Shown here in pieces: positions 1 to 8,240 of a stretch of 14,178 nucleotides of DNA. The stretch is taken from NCBI GenBank assembly GCA_031289285.1, contig JAITPT010000126.1, positions 1 through 14,178 on the forward strand. The letters are read 5' to 3'. Position 1 is the stretch's first letter, and each line of letters begins with the position of its first letter. The translations under genes were made by a program, and so were the position numbers. This stretch comes from Puniceicoccales bacterium (lineage in GTDB: Bacteria; Verrucomicrobiota; Verrucomicrobiia; Opitutales; UBA953). The notes beneath the pieces were generated by a model. That model saw only the letters and a list, made by a program, of their open reading frames with translations, was not told the DNA's origin and ran no database searches.

Positions 1-370
1 CCCCAGACCTCCTTCGCCCGAATAAAGTGCCAGACCCTTTTTCATTTGACATCCTCACAAAGAACCGACCGCAGATAGCACCGCGAACTCAGATAATTTA
101 GATTGTTGCCCAAAACCAATACCTCACCACTCATCATATCTGCGTCATCTGTGTTATCTGCGGTTTGCTCCGCAGCCCCCCCCCCCCCCCAGACCTCCTT
201 CCTCCGAATAAAGTGCCAGACCCTTTTTCATTTGACATCCGCACAAAGAACCGACCGCAGATGACGCAGAGAACACAGATAATTTTGACTCTTGCCCAAA
301 ACCTATACCTCACCACTCACCATATCTGCGTCATCTGCGGTTTGCCCCGCAGCCCCCCAAATCTCCTTCG
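1..370. repeat. 186-bp tandem duplication with C15 tract
   Basis: Two head-to-tail copies begin at 1 and 187, and the start of a third (ATCTCCTTCGCCCG) is seen near 361. They share the opening CCCCAGACCTCCTTC, the CATTTGACATCC block, the CACAAAGAACCGACCGCAGAT block and the TGCGGTTTGCYCCGCAGCCCC ending. Copy 2 lacks one 9-bp unit relative to copy 1 (two instead of three at 324-341 versus 138-164). The junction is a run of 15 C at 176-190. Each copy carries the window's 19-bp dispersed core on the - strand (21-39 and 207-225). I see no convincing gene here: the short ORFs are low-complexity readings of the repeat. This gap lies directly upstream of the rhamnosidase gene. Confidence 0.85.
254..341. 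repeat. 9-bp-period units forming an inverted repeat
   Basis: The left arm at 254-280 reads ACCGCAGAT, GACGCAGAG, AACACAGAT. The right arm at 324-341 reads ATCTGCGTC, ATCTGCGGT. The 18 bp at 254-271 are the reverse complement of 324-341 with one mismatch, so a stem with a 52-nt loop is possible. The duplicate upstream has left units at 68-94 and right units ATCTGCGTC, ATCTGTGTT, ATCTGCGGT at 138-164, with poorer pairing between the arms. Arms built from 9-bp units, with unit number differing between copies, indicate gain or loss of whole units. Confidence 0.75.
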
Positions 371-455
371 CCCGAGTCACCTTCGCCCGAATAAAAAGGC
401 ATTTTAGGATAATCGCGGGGAACTTTTCCGAAATCCAACTGTGTGTTCACGGTTT

Positions 456-3389
456 ATGAAATCTCTCTCTCCTTCCACGCCACTTTCCTCACTCCCGTTG
501 CGCTCCTTCTCTTTTTTTGCGCTTTGCGCTGCCTTTTGCGCCGCCGCCGCCTTGCCAATGCAAGCCAACGCAGACGCTGCCGCTGCTCCGGTCGCTGCCG
601 CCGCCGTCATCCAGCCCTACGCGCTTTCTTGCGAGGCTCAGGAAAACCCGCTGGGTCTCGACGAAACCGCACCGCTGTTTGCGTGGAAACTGCAAGCGGA
701 CAAGCCACACGCCGCCAAACGCGCCCGCGCCCAAGTCCAGAGCGGCTACGAAATCGTTGTCTCCGAACCGTCGGGAAATCCCGTTTGGCAAACAGGAGCC
801 GTCGCCTCCGACGCGCAGCTGCAAATCCCATATACGGGCACGCCGCTTCGCCCCTTCACGCGCTATTCGTGGAAAGTGCGTGTGCGCGACGGTGGCGGCG
901 CGTTCTCGGCGTGGAGCAGCCCTGCGTTTTTTGAAACAGCGATGTTGTCCGCCGCCGATTGGAAAGCGCGTTGGATTGGCGACGGCTCGCGGACGCCCGC
1001 CAATCAAGGCGACCTTTTCCGCGACTCCCCTGCCCCGCTCTTCCGAAAAACATTCGACATTTCCGCCAATAAAAAAGTCCAATCCGCCCGCCTCCACATC
1101 ACCGGTCTCGGCTACTACGAGGCGAGCATAAACGGGCGGCGCATCGGCGACACCGTGCTCGCGCCCGCGTGGACAAATTACGGAAAACACGTTTTCTACG
1201 ACACCTTCGATGTCACCGCCGAATTGCAGTCAGGAAAAAACGCGCTCGGCGTCGTTCTCGGCAACGGTTGGTTCAACCCTATTCCGATGCCAGTTTTTCG
1301 TGCGCTGCGCAATGTGCTTACTATCGGACGCCCCTGTCTCCTCGCACAGCTCCACGTGCGCTATACAGACGGTTCGCAAGACGTCGTAGTCTCCGATGAA
1401 ACTTGGAAAACCGCGCCCGGCCCTATTCTCCGCAACAACGTTTATCTCGGCGAACACCACGACGCTCGACGCGAAATCCACGGCTGGGACGTCCCCGCGT
1501 TCGACGATGCCGCATGGCGTCCTGCCACCTCCGCCGACACCGCGCCAAAGGGACGTTTGTTAGCGCGTGTCCAGCCCCCTATTCGCGCTACAAAAACGCT
1601 ACAACCCGCAAAAATTTCCGAACCGCAAAAAGGGGTTTTTATCTACGACTTTGGACAAAACTTCGCGGGAGTTATCCGCCTAAAAGTGCGCGGCCCAGCG
1701 GGCGCAAAAATCACCTTCCGCTACGGAGAAGATGTCTATCGCGACGGCTCTATTAACGTGATGACCTCCGTAGCGGGACAACAGAAACGCGGCGGGCGCA
1801 ACGCTCCCCGCGAAAGTGCCGCGCAAGCCGCCGCCGCCGGACGTCAGCCCCCAACCGCTTGGCAAGAAGACAGTTACACGCTGCGCGGTGACACGGCGGG
1901 CGAGGTTTGGCAACCGCGTTTCACCTTCCACGGTTTCCGCTACGCAGAAGTCACAGGTGCCGTTCCCGCTAAAAACGCCGCGAACGCCGCCACTATACAA
2001 AACGCGCCAGAGATTATTTCTCTTGAAGGAATTCGCCTGAATGCCAACCTCGCACCAACGGGTTCTTTCGATGCCTCCGACCCGCTTCTTAAACGCATCG
2101 AAACTTTGTTAGATTGGACATTTCTCTCCAACGTTTTCAGTGTCCAATCGGACTGTCCGGCGCGTGAAAAATATGGATACGGCGGCGATATTGTCGCCAC
2201 GGCTCGCACGTTTTGCTGGTTCTACGACATGGGAAACTTTTATCGAAAAGTGCTCCTCGACTTTGCCGTTGACCAACGTCCGCGTGGCGGAATGACGGAG
2301 ACCGCTCCCTACAACGCCATCGCCGATTCCGGTTTAGGCGACGGCTCTGGGCCTATCGGCTGGCAGCTCGCTTTTGCTTTTCTACAAAAACAACTCTACG
2401 AATACTACGGCGACACACGCTCTATCGAGCGTTCTTATCCCGCCTTGTTAAAACAGGTGGAGTTTCTGCGTTCGCGGGCGAAAGGCGGTTTATTTATAGA
2501 AAACTGTATAAACGACCACGAGAGTTTAGAAAGACGCATCCCTGCCCTCTTCGCGACGGCGCATTATTATCACCATATCCGCTTGCTCGCCGAGTTTGCG
2601 ACAATCACAAAGCGCGACGCCGACGCCGAAAAATACACCGCACTCGCTGGTCAAGTGAAAGACGCTTTTGTTAAACGATTTGTCAACGCAAACACTGGCG
2701 AAGTGGCCAATCACACACAAGCCGCGCAGGCATTCGGTTTATTCTACGACCTGCTTCCAAACAATAAACAAGACGCTGCGTTTGCCGTGTTGCTGCGCGA
2801 AATAGAAAAACGCAAAGGACACGCCGCTGCCGGTATTTTTGGTGTGCCGCTCGTGTTTGACGCGCTTAACCAGCGCGGTCGCAATGATGTCGCCTACGCT
2901 ATGGTAGCGAAAAAAGATTTTCCGGGCTGGGGGCACATGCTTCAATCCGGCGCGACAACACTCTGGGAAACGTGGAAATACTCCGACAACACTTATTCGC
3001 AAAATCACCCCATGTTTGGCAGCGTTGGAGAATGGTTTTATCAAGGGCTTCTGGGGATAGATACCGCGGGCGCGGGGTTCAAAAAAATCATCCTCAAACC
3101 GCGTCCCATTCGCGGTCTTTCGTGGGCGCGAGGCATCTACGACTCCGTGCGTGGCCCCATCTCCGTCCACTGGGAAACGACAGACGGAACGAACGGCACC
3201 TTCCGCTTGCGGGCGGGTATCCCGCCAAACACCACTGCCGAAATCTGGCTTCCCGCCAGCAAAGCCGCCGCCGTCACCGAAAACGGCATCCCCGCTGTCA
3301 CTGCAAAAGGTCTGCGCCTCTTACGCGAAGAAAACGGAGCAGTCGTCTTTGAGGTCGGTTCCGGCGATTATGATTTCTTGGTAAAATAG
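456..3389 (+). CDS. Secreted alpha-L-rhamnosidase, glycoside hydrolase family GH78
   Basis: Predicted to release terminal alpha-L-rhamnose from plant or microbial glycans by inverting hydrolysis, outside the cytoplasm. I chose ATG 456 over GTG 441 because it opens directly on a signal peptide (MKSL, hydrophobic FFALCAAFCAAAA, cleavage near MQANA-DA), giving 977 aa, within the usual GH78 range. In order: an N-terminal beta-domain (residues about 50-165), the jelly-roll rhamnosidase N domain (about 170-370, with WIGDG and the GYYEASINGRRIGD block), a further beta domain, the (alpha/alpha)6 catalytic domain (about 540-880) and a C-terminal beta domain. The catalytic signature is present: D566-C-P-A-R-E571 and D578 in GYGGD, matching the Asp/Glu/Asp cluster of Bacillus RhaB, with the general base E838 in TLWETW. 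An Ala/Arg-rich insert lies near residues 440-470. No Shine-Dalgarno sequence is visible. It is monocistronic and converges on the DUF4175-like gene. Confidence 0.93.
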   Translation: MKSLSPSTPLSSLPLRSFSFFALCAAFCAAAALPMQANADAAAAPVAAAAVIQPYALSCEAQENPLGLDETAPLFAWKLQADKPHAAKRARAQVQSGYEIVVSEPSGNPVWQTGAVASDAQLQIPYTGTPLRPFTRYSWKVRVRDGGGAFSAWSSPAFFETAMLSAADWKARWIGDGSRTPANQGDLFRDSPAPLFRKTFDISANKKVQSARLHITGLGYYEASINGRRIGDTVLAPAWTNYGKHVFYDTFDVTAELQSGKNALGVVLGNGWFNPIPMPVFRALRNVLTIGRPCLLAQLHVRYTDGSQDVVVSDETWKTAPGPILRNNVYLGEHHDARREIHGWDVPAFDDAAWRPATSADTAPKGRLLARVQPPIRATKTLQPAKISEPQKGVFIYDFGQNFAGVIRLKVRGPAGAKITFRYGEDVYRDGSINVMTSVAGQQKRGGRNAPRESAAQAAAAGRQPPTAWQEDSYTLRGDTAGEVWQPRFTFHGFRYAEVTGAVPAKNAANAATIQNAPEIISLEGIRLNANLAPTGSFDASDPLLKRIETLLDWTFLSNVFSVQSDCPAREKYGYGGDIVATARTFCWFYDMGNFYRKVLLDFAVDQRPRGGMTETAPYNAIADSGLGDGSGPIGWQLAFAFLQKQLYEYYGDTRSIERSYPALLKQVEFLRSRAKGGLFIENCINDHESLERRIPALFATAHYYHHIRLLAEFATITKRDADAEKYTALAGQVKDAFVKRFVNANTGEVANHTQAAQAFGLFYDLLPNNKQDAAFAVLLREIEKRKGHAAAGIFGVPLVFDALNQRGRNDVAYAMVAKKDFPGWGHMLQSGATTLWETWKYSDNTYSQNHPMFGSVGEWFYQGLLGIDTAGAGFKKIILKPRPIRGLSWARGIYDSVRGPISVHWETTDGTNGTFRLRAGIPPNTTAEIWLPASKAAAVTENGIPAVTAKGLRLLREENGAVVFEVGSGDYDFLVK

Positions 3390-3426
3390 CCAAAAAATCC
3401 AAAAACTACACGAAAGTCACAGCATC

Positions 3427-3446
3427 AAAAAGGTCGGGCTTTTTTT
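3427..3446 (+). terminator. Possible weak terminator after the rhamnosidase gene
   Basis: An AAAAAG / CTTTTT stem with a 6-nt G-rich loop is followed by a T run, about 38 bp after the rhamnosidase stop. The stem is short and almost all A-T, so this is only a candidate. Confidence 0.25.
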
Positions 3447-3487
3447 CATTGTCGCGGCGGAGCGACTGGCCGACGCGTGTGTTGTGT

Positions 3488-3740
3488 GTGCTGTGGTCGC
3501 GGAGGCAAGTTTTGTTTTTCTCAAAAGACAGGCAATGCAAGCGAAAAAGCGCCTGACACTTTATTCAGGCTGCCCGCTCCCGCAGCTGCGGCGGTGGCAG
3601 CTGTGCTGGCGCACATGCGTCACAGGCGAGACCCCCGTGCTACAACACACGCCGTGCTGTGGTCGCGAAGGCAAGTTTTGCTTTTCTCAAAAGACAAGCA
3701 ATGCAAGCGAAAAAGCGTCTGACACTTTATTCAGGCTGCC
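3488..3740. repeat. Two 87-bp direct repeats carrying the dispersed core
   Basis: Copies at 3488-3574 and 3654-3740 are nearly identical: GTGCTGTGGTCGCG at the left, CAAGTTTTG, CTCAAAAGACA, TGCAAGCG, then the 19-bp core (3547-3565 and 3713-3731) and TTCAGGCTGCC at the right. A GCGGCGGTGGC motif follows both copies, so the real unit may be the 166-bp period. In copy 1, GCCTGA (3551-3556) pairs with TCAGGC (3565-3570); the pairing is weaker in copy 2. The spacer contains CACAGGCGAGACCCCCGTGC (3621-3640), like an extragenic repeat I recall being mis-annotated as HRRDxRAT or TGETPVL peptides. ORFs here read the two copies in different frames, because 166 is not a multiple of 3, so I do not call them genes. 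Confidence 0.85.
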
Positions 3741-3783
3741 GTTGCGGCGGTGGCGGCTGTGTGTAGCATAAGAGGTTGCCGTG

Positions 3784-3895
3784 GAGGCGAAAGCGGCAGC
3801 GGCAGAGGAGCACTCCGCACCCTCTGCCAACACACTCCATAAGAGCCGTGCCAGCTTTATCTGTGCCCATTCGGGCGCAACCGTGGTTTCGCCTC
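3784..3895. repeat. Nested inverted repeats between convergent genes
   Basis: GAGGCGAAA (3784-3792) is the exact reverse complement of TTTCGCCTC (3887-3895). Inside it, GGCAGAGG (3801-3808) pairs with CCTCTGCC (3821-3828) over a 12-nt loop. No T tract follows either stem. Function unknown. Confidence 0.5.
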
Positions 3896-3905
3896 GCGCC
3901 CCTTT

Positions 3906-4071
3906 AACCTAAAAACGGCAGTTAATGCGGGCGGTTTTGCACAATCTTTTGGCCGTCTGCGGCTTGCGCTTTCCGCTCCACGCACCCCAAGGTGCGCGTC
4001 GGGAAAGCGCAAACAGCATCCGCCCCAAAATCTTGCGCAAACCCTTCCCGCTGAACTGCCGTTCTTAGGTT
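3906..4071. repeat. 166-bp imperfect palindrome (MITE-like or giant hairpin)
   Basis: The outer arms at 3906-3923 and 4054-4071 are reverse complements over 18 bp with one mismatch (core ACCTAARAACGGCAGTT). The middle arms stay recognisably complementary, with small indels (GCGGG...TTTTGG...TGC on both sides). The centre holds TTGCGCTTTCC (3964-3974) paired with GGAAAGCGCAA (4002-4012), topped by CGCACC (3981-3986) and GGTGCG (3991-3996) around a 4-nt loop. Nearly the whole length could fold into one stem. TTT flanks both ends and could be a 3-bp target duplication, but this is too short to trust. It ends 14 bp from the DUF4175-like stop codon, so it could also act as that gene's terminator. 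Confidence 0.8.
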
Positions 4072-4085
4072 TTTTCGCGAGTTCC

Positions 4086-5897
4086 TTATTCGCGGGTTCC
4101 GCTGTTTTCGCTGCCTGCGCTGGCGTTGTTTTCGGCACCGGCGGCGACGTCGTCACCGAGCTTGCGCTGGACGTCGGCGGTGGACTCGATGACGGTGGAA
4201 CTGCGGCGGACACGCTCCAAAATCTCCGCCTGTTTTTCAGCAGGCGTGACAACACGCAACTGGCGCGGCGTAGTCTTCGTAATGCCCGGACCCGTGGCAG
4301 TGTTGTTGTCCTCGGCCTCAATCCAGTAACTAACCGTCCAGCCACTCGAAAGCGCGGCGTCGAGCGCAGGCAAATCAAACATGTGCCGATACGGCGCAGC
4401 AGCATTGCCGACAGCCTTCGGGGTCAGAGTGGCGTAATACCTCCTCGGGGCACGTGCGCCGGGCTTTGCGCCAGTTGCGCCAGTCGCGCCGTTGCCCGCG
4501 CCAGTCGTCGCACCGGCGGGCGGCAAGAGTTGCCAAACGACACGCAACGCGGCGAGGCCGTAGTCGTCGTCAGCGGTGAAAACCACGGTGGGTTTGGCTT
4601 TGAGGACGACAGTTTGAGTCGCCTCCAAGTTGTCCAGCACACGCAGTTCGGGGGGATTGTCGGGGGTGAGATTGACGGGATAGACGGTCTCGCCGGATGT
4701 GGCGAAGCCGTCTTTGGAAACAAGCCTGACCGCGAGACCTGTCAGATTTTTGGCGGGCACGAGAAACTCGCCGGTCGCGTTTTCGCCGGAAACCGCCAGC
4801 GGCACCGGCTTCACGTCCGCGCCAGTGGGGAGCAGAAAAGCCGCGCTCAACGGCTCGTTCGCCGTGAGCGAAATCTTGAGACGCCCGCCCGCGAGCAAGG
4901 TCAGGTCGGACGGGGCGCGGGGGCGCGGCGAGAGTTTTGTGTAGGCAGGGCGGTGCTCCTCGAAGCGCAGCAGCGTGAGCGAAGGCGGACGCCGCGCCGT
5001 GACGCGGAACTCGGCACCCCTGCCGTCGCCGAGCAAAAAGGTGTAGCGGAAATCACTTTGGACGCCGGAAATTTTTCGCGTGAAAACATCGCCGACTGGC
5101 AGGAGCGCCGCCTCTTGCGCAGCGGCTCCGTCGCGGTGAATGAGAAGCCGCCCGCCACGCGGGACTTCGCCTTTCGCTCGCGCCGATAGCTCGATGTCAC
5201 CGCCGACGGCGACGACGAGGTTGCCGGTAATCGCCTCGACGGCGGTGCGCCTCGGCAGCGGTTCGGTGGAGAGCAGGATGACGCGCCGCAGCAGGACGCC
5301 GCTCGCGGGGCCAGCGGCAGCGAGCAGTGCGCCGAAGAGGGCGAGCGCGGCGAGCGCGGCGGCGGCGCGGCGGCGGAGCACGAGTGGCGGCGCGGCTTCG
5401 CGAAAATCGAGCGAGCGGAGTTTTTTGCGGGTGTGCCAAAAAACTTTTTCGACGAGGGCAAACGCGCCGCGCGAGCTGTGCGCGCCGCCTTCTGCTAACT
5501 CGACCGAGGTGACGAGGCATTGCCCAAGCTCCGGCCAGCGGCGCTCGACGAGCAGGGCGACGCGGGAGAGGGCGGGCTTGCGCCAGAGTCGGGCGTGGGT
5601 GTCGCGCAGATAGAGCGCGGCGAGCAGAACGGCGTCGGCGGCGAGCCATGCGGCGCGCACCCAGCGCGGGGCTTCAAAAAACCAGTCGAGCGCGATTTGC
5701 ACGGCGAGCAGAGCGCAGGCGGCGAGCAGGAGGGCGGCGACTCCCTCGCCAGCGGCGAGTGCGCGGGCGCGGCGGCGCAGACGCAGAAGCGGGTTGCGAA
5801 TGAACGCAGGTAGCGGAATCGCCCGCACGGAGCGGGAGCGTGTGTCGGAGGCGTCGGCGGGCGTGGGCGCGGTGGCGGCAGTGGCGGTGGCGTTCAT
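4086..5897 (-). CDS. DUF4175-like membrane protein
   Basis: 603 aa from ATG 5897; an upstream extension of the frame would run back into the ABC-F gene and carries no protein-like sequence. Residues 1-50 are an Ala/Thr/Arg-rich cytoplasmic tail. Likely membrane helices lie at about 51-73, 80-97 and 177-200, followed by a long beta-rich region (about 220-550) with motifs such as RPPSLTLLRFEEHRPAYT, VRLVSKDGFAT, TPDNPPEL and FTADDDYGLAAL. The last two are typical of DUF4175-type proteins, whose biochemical role is not established. A Gly-Ala-Thr-rich insert (about 461-481) is encoded by near-9-bp repeats (GCGCCAGTY at 4469, 4478, 4487 and 4499). DUF4175 proteins I know are often about 1000 aa or more; this one stops soon after a short helix (about 552-582), so it is a short variant or 3'-truncated. 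No Shine-Dalgarno sequence is visible. It lies 185 bp downstream of the ABC-F gene in the same direction. Confidence 0.7.
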   Translation of the reverse strand: MNATATAATAPTPADASDTRSRSVRAIPLPAFIRNPLLRLRRRARALAAGEGVAALLLAACALLAVQIALDWFFEAPRWVRAAWLAADAVLLAALYLRDTHARLWRKPALSRVALLVERRWPELGQCLVTSVELAEGGAHSSRGAFALVEKVFWHTRKKLRSLDFREAAPPLVLRRRAAAALAALALFGALLAAAGPASGVLLRRVILLSTEPLPRRTAVEAITGNLVVAVGGDIELSARAKGEVPRGGRLLIHRDGAAAQEAALLPVGDVFTRKISGVQSDFRYTFLLGDGRGAEFRVTARRPPSLTLLRFEEHRPAYTKLSPRPRAPSDLTLLAGGRLKISLTANEPLSAAFLLPTGADVKPVPLAVSGENATGEFLVPAKNLTGLAVRLVSKDGFATSGETVYPVNLTPDNPPELRVLDNLEATQTVVLKAKPTVVFTADDDYGLAALRVVWQLLPPAGATTGAGNGATGATGAKPGARAPRRYYATLTPKAVGNAAAPYRHMFDLPALDAALSSGWTVSYWIEAEDNNTATGPGITKTTPRQLRVVTPAEKQAEILERVRRSSTVIESTADVQRKLGDDVAAGAENNASAGSENSGTRE

Positions 5898-5986
5898 TTT
5901 GCGCGAAGGGACAGCCAGCAGTGCAAGGAAGTTCCGCGCTGCTCTGCGCAACCCTGCCCTGCCCTGCGCGACGTAGCTGCGCGGCA

Positions 5987-6049
5987 GTGGACTGTGTGGA
6001 CTTGGTGAACAGCGTGGACGTCGTGGATGCGGTGGACGTGGTGAGCGGG
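5987..6049. repeat. Seven-unit 9-bp array, GTGGACNNN
   Basis: Units read GTGGACTGT, GTGGACTTG, GTGAACAGC, GTGGACGTC, GTGGATGCG, GTGGACGTG, GTGAGCGGG. The first six positions are conserved and the last three vary freely. The array fills the middle of the 185-bp gap between the ABC-F stop and the DUF4175-like start. No other element was recognised in this gap. Confidence 0.85.
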
Positions 6050-6082
6050 TGGCACTGCGACGGGTGGGGTGGCACCGCTCGG

Positions 6083-8065
6083 CTACACCTCGGCCTCGGC
6101 GGCGGAGATTTTGTCGGTGAGTGCGCCCCATGCGGCGTAGGTGCGTTCGAGTTCTTCCTTCGCAGAGTTGTAGCTGTCCATCGCCGACTTTGTGGAAGAG
6201 CCTTTTTTGAAAAAATCTGGCGACGCCATTTGCGTCTCCCACGCGGCGATGTCGTCCTCGAGTTTGGCGATACGCGCTTCGAGGTCGCTGGCGCGTTTCT
6301 TCAGCGGTGCAAGCCGCAGGTTGCGCTCCGCCACGCGGCGACGGCGCTCTTTGGGGTCGGCGGGCAGAGCGGCAGCGGCGGGCGCGTTGTTTGCCGTCGC
6401 CGCAGCCGTCGCAGACGCCGCCGTGTTTGCGTTGCCACCGTTGCCGCCGCGCTCGCGTTCTTTTTCGAGGGTCTCCAAGTAGTAGCTCACGTTGCCGTGA
6501 AAAACGCGCAGCCGACCGGCGCGGATTTCCAGAACTTTTGTCACTAAGGGGTCGAGGAAATCGCGGTCGTGCGAGACGATGACAAACGTTCCCTCGTAGT
6601 TTCGGATGGCGTCGGCGAGGACGGCTTTTGAGCGCATGTCGAGGTGGTTGGTCGGCTCGTCGAGGATGAGGCAGTTGAATGGGCGCAGGAGAAGCCGCGC
6701 CAACGCGAGGCGATTGCGCTCGCCGCCGGAGAGCACCGAGACGGGCTTAAACACGTCGTCCCCGCGAAACAAGAACGCGCCGAGCAGCGAGCGCAGCCGC
6801 GTTTTGCCTTCGCCGGCAGCGACGGCGTTGACGGTCTCGAAGACGCTTTGTTCGGGGTCAAGCTCGCCGGCTTGGTGCTGCGCAAAATGCGCGACGGCGA
6901 CGCGCAGGCCCTCGCTGCGTGTGCCCGCCGTGGGCGGCTCGGTGCCCGCGAGGAGGCGCACGAAGGTGGATTTCCCCGCGCCGTTGGGGCCGACAATCGC
7001 GATGCGTTCGCCGCGCTCCAGCAGGAAGTCCACGTCGTCGAACACGCGCAGAGTGCCGTAGTGTTTGGCGATGCCTTCGAGCTTGAGCACCGTCTGGCCG
7101 CTGGCTGGCGGCGCGGGGAAACGGAACGCGATGGCAGTCGCGTCTTCCTCTTCGGCTTCGATGATTTCGACTTTTTCCAGTGCCTTGATGCGGCTCTGCA
7201 CTTGGGCGGCCTTGGTCGCGGTGGCGCGGAAACGGTCAATGAACACCTGCGTCTTTTCGATTTCGCGGCGTTGTTTTTCGGCGGCGATGCGGCGTTGTTC
7301 GCGCAGCAGCGCGGAGGTTTTTTCGTAGTAGGTGTAGTTGCCCGCGTAGTCTTCGAGTGCGCCGTTGCGCAGGGCGAAGGTGCGCTCGCAAACGGTGTCG
7401 AGAAAAGCGCGGTCGTGGGAGACGACGATGAGGGCACCGCGGTAACGCCGCAGCCAGTTTTCCAGCCAACGCTGGCTCTCGATGTCGAGGTGGTTCGTCG
7501 GCTCGTCCATGAGCAGCAGCGACGGCTCGCGCAGGAGCAGTTTGGCGAGGGCGACTCGCATTTGCCAACCGCCGGAAAACTCGCCGGTGTCGCGCCCCAT
7601 GTCTGCCATCTCGAAACCGAGGCCGAGCAGGACGCGCTCGACGCGAGACTTCACCTTGGCGGCGTCGGCGTCCTCGAGTTGGCGTTCCCAATCGCCGAGC
7701 ATGAGGATGGCGTCGCGATACTCGGTGCTCTCGGTGTCCATATCGGCGAGGCGAGCGGAGACTTCGGCGATGCTGCGACGCAGGGCGATGATGTCGTCGA
7801 GCGCGTGCTCGACCTCGGTGAAGAGCGTGCGCCCGCAGCATTCGAGGCCGTCTTGCGGGAGGTAGCCGAGCGTCATGTTTTTCGCTTTGCCGATGGTGCC
7901 GGAGTCCGCCTCGGTGAGGCCAGCGAGCATTTTGAGCAGAGTGGATTTGCCGGAGCCGTTGAGACCGGTGAGGCCGATGCGGTCATGGGGGCCGACGACG
8001 GCGGAGATGTCGTCAAAAAGTAATTGGTGCCCATAGCGGAGGCAGATGCCGTCAAGTTCGAGCAT
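6083..8065 (-). CDS. ABC-F family ATPase (Uup/YdiF/EttA-like)
   Basis: A soluble tandem ABC ATPase without membrane domains. The family binds the ribosomal E site and resolves stalled or slow translation. 660 aa from ATG 8065 (MLELDGICLRYG), the normal ABC-F opening; the frame stays open to 8362, but that extension only reads the upstream 9-bp repeat. Domain 1: Walker A GLNGSGKST (34-42), signature SGGW (164-167), Walker B LLLMDEP (183-189), switch VSHDR (215-219). An Arg/Lys-rich linker helix pair spans about 245-305. Domain 2: Walker A GPNGAGKST (359-367), signature LSGGERN (445-451), Walker B CLILDEP (465-471). The C terminus has an Ala/Asn-rich spacer (about 540-570) and a charged coiled coil (about 573-660), as in Uup. 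Domain 1's signature is SGGW rather than SGGE/SGGQ. The exact subfamily cannot be fixed by eye. Weak or absent Shine-Dalgarno sequence. Confidence 0.93.
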   Translation of the reverse strand: MLELDGICLRYGHQLLFDDISAVVGPHDRIGLTGLNGSGKSTLLKMLAGLTEADSGTIGKAKNMTLGYLPQDGLECCGRTLFTEVEHALDDIIALRRSIAEVSARLADMDTESTEYRDAILMLGDWERQLEDADAAKVKSRVERVLLGLGFEMADMGRDTGEFSGGWQMRVALAKLLLREPSLLLMDEPTNHLDIESQRWLENWLRRYRGALIVVSHDRAFLDTVCERTFALRNGALEDYAGNYTYYEKTSALLREQRRIAAEKQRREIEKTQVFIDRFRATATKAAQVQSRIKALEKVEIIEAEEEDATAIAFRFPAPPASGQTVLKLEGIAKHYGTLRVFDDVDFLLERGERIAIVGPNGAGKSTFVRLLAGTEPPTAGTRSEGLRVAVAHFAQHQAGELDPEQSVFETVNAVAAGEGKTRLRSLLGAFLFRGDDVFKPVSVLSGGERNRLALARLLLRPFNCLILDEPTNHLDMRSKAVLADAIRNYEGTFVIVSHDRDFLDPLVTKVLEIRAGRLRVFHGNVSYYLETLEKERERGGNGGNANTAASATAAATANNAPAAAALPADPKERRRRVAERNLRLAPLKKRASDLEARIAKLEDDIAAWETQMASPDFFKKGSSTKSAMDSYNSAKEELERTYAAWGALTDKISAAEAEV

Positions 8066-8240
8066 GAGTGAGAGGCGTGGAAAAAGCGCGGGAAGAAACG
8101 CGATTTTGCGCAGGAAACAATCTTTCTCGGCGGACGCGAGGCGCGAGAAGGAGTGTGGCGGGTCGTCGGAGGAGGCGGCGGTGGCGCAGGACGAGGATGG
8201 CAGGACCAGTGCCCGCATAACCCCGAATGGGTTGTGATTA

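Noticed and set aside
400..420. Sigma-70 promoter before the rhamnosidase (GATAAT at 408-413)
   Set aside because: No acceptable -35 element at the right spacing, so it is not reported as a feature.
441..455. GTG start of the rhamnosidase, 15 bp upstream
   Set aside because: ATG 456 directly opens a standard signal peptide; the GTG adds MCSRF before it and has no better ribosome site.
3477..3771. Short + strand ORFs across the 87-bp repeats
   Set aside because: The two copies are read in different frames, so protein-level conservation is absent.
3857..4405. 182-codon - strand ORF over the palindrome and the DUF4175-like 3' end
   Set aside because: It overlaps the better-supported DUF4175-like frame and reads through the palindrome with Arg/Pro-rich nonsense.
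6644..8023. 459-codon ORF antisense to ABC-F
   Set aside because: It is a GC-driven shadow of the ABC-F codons with no recognisable motif.
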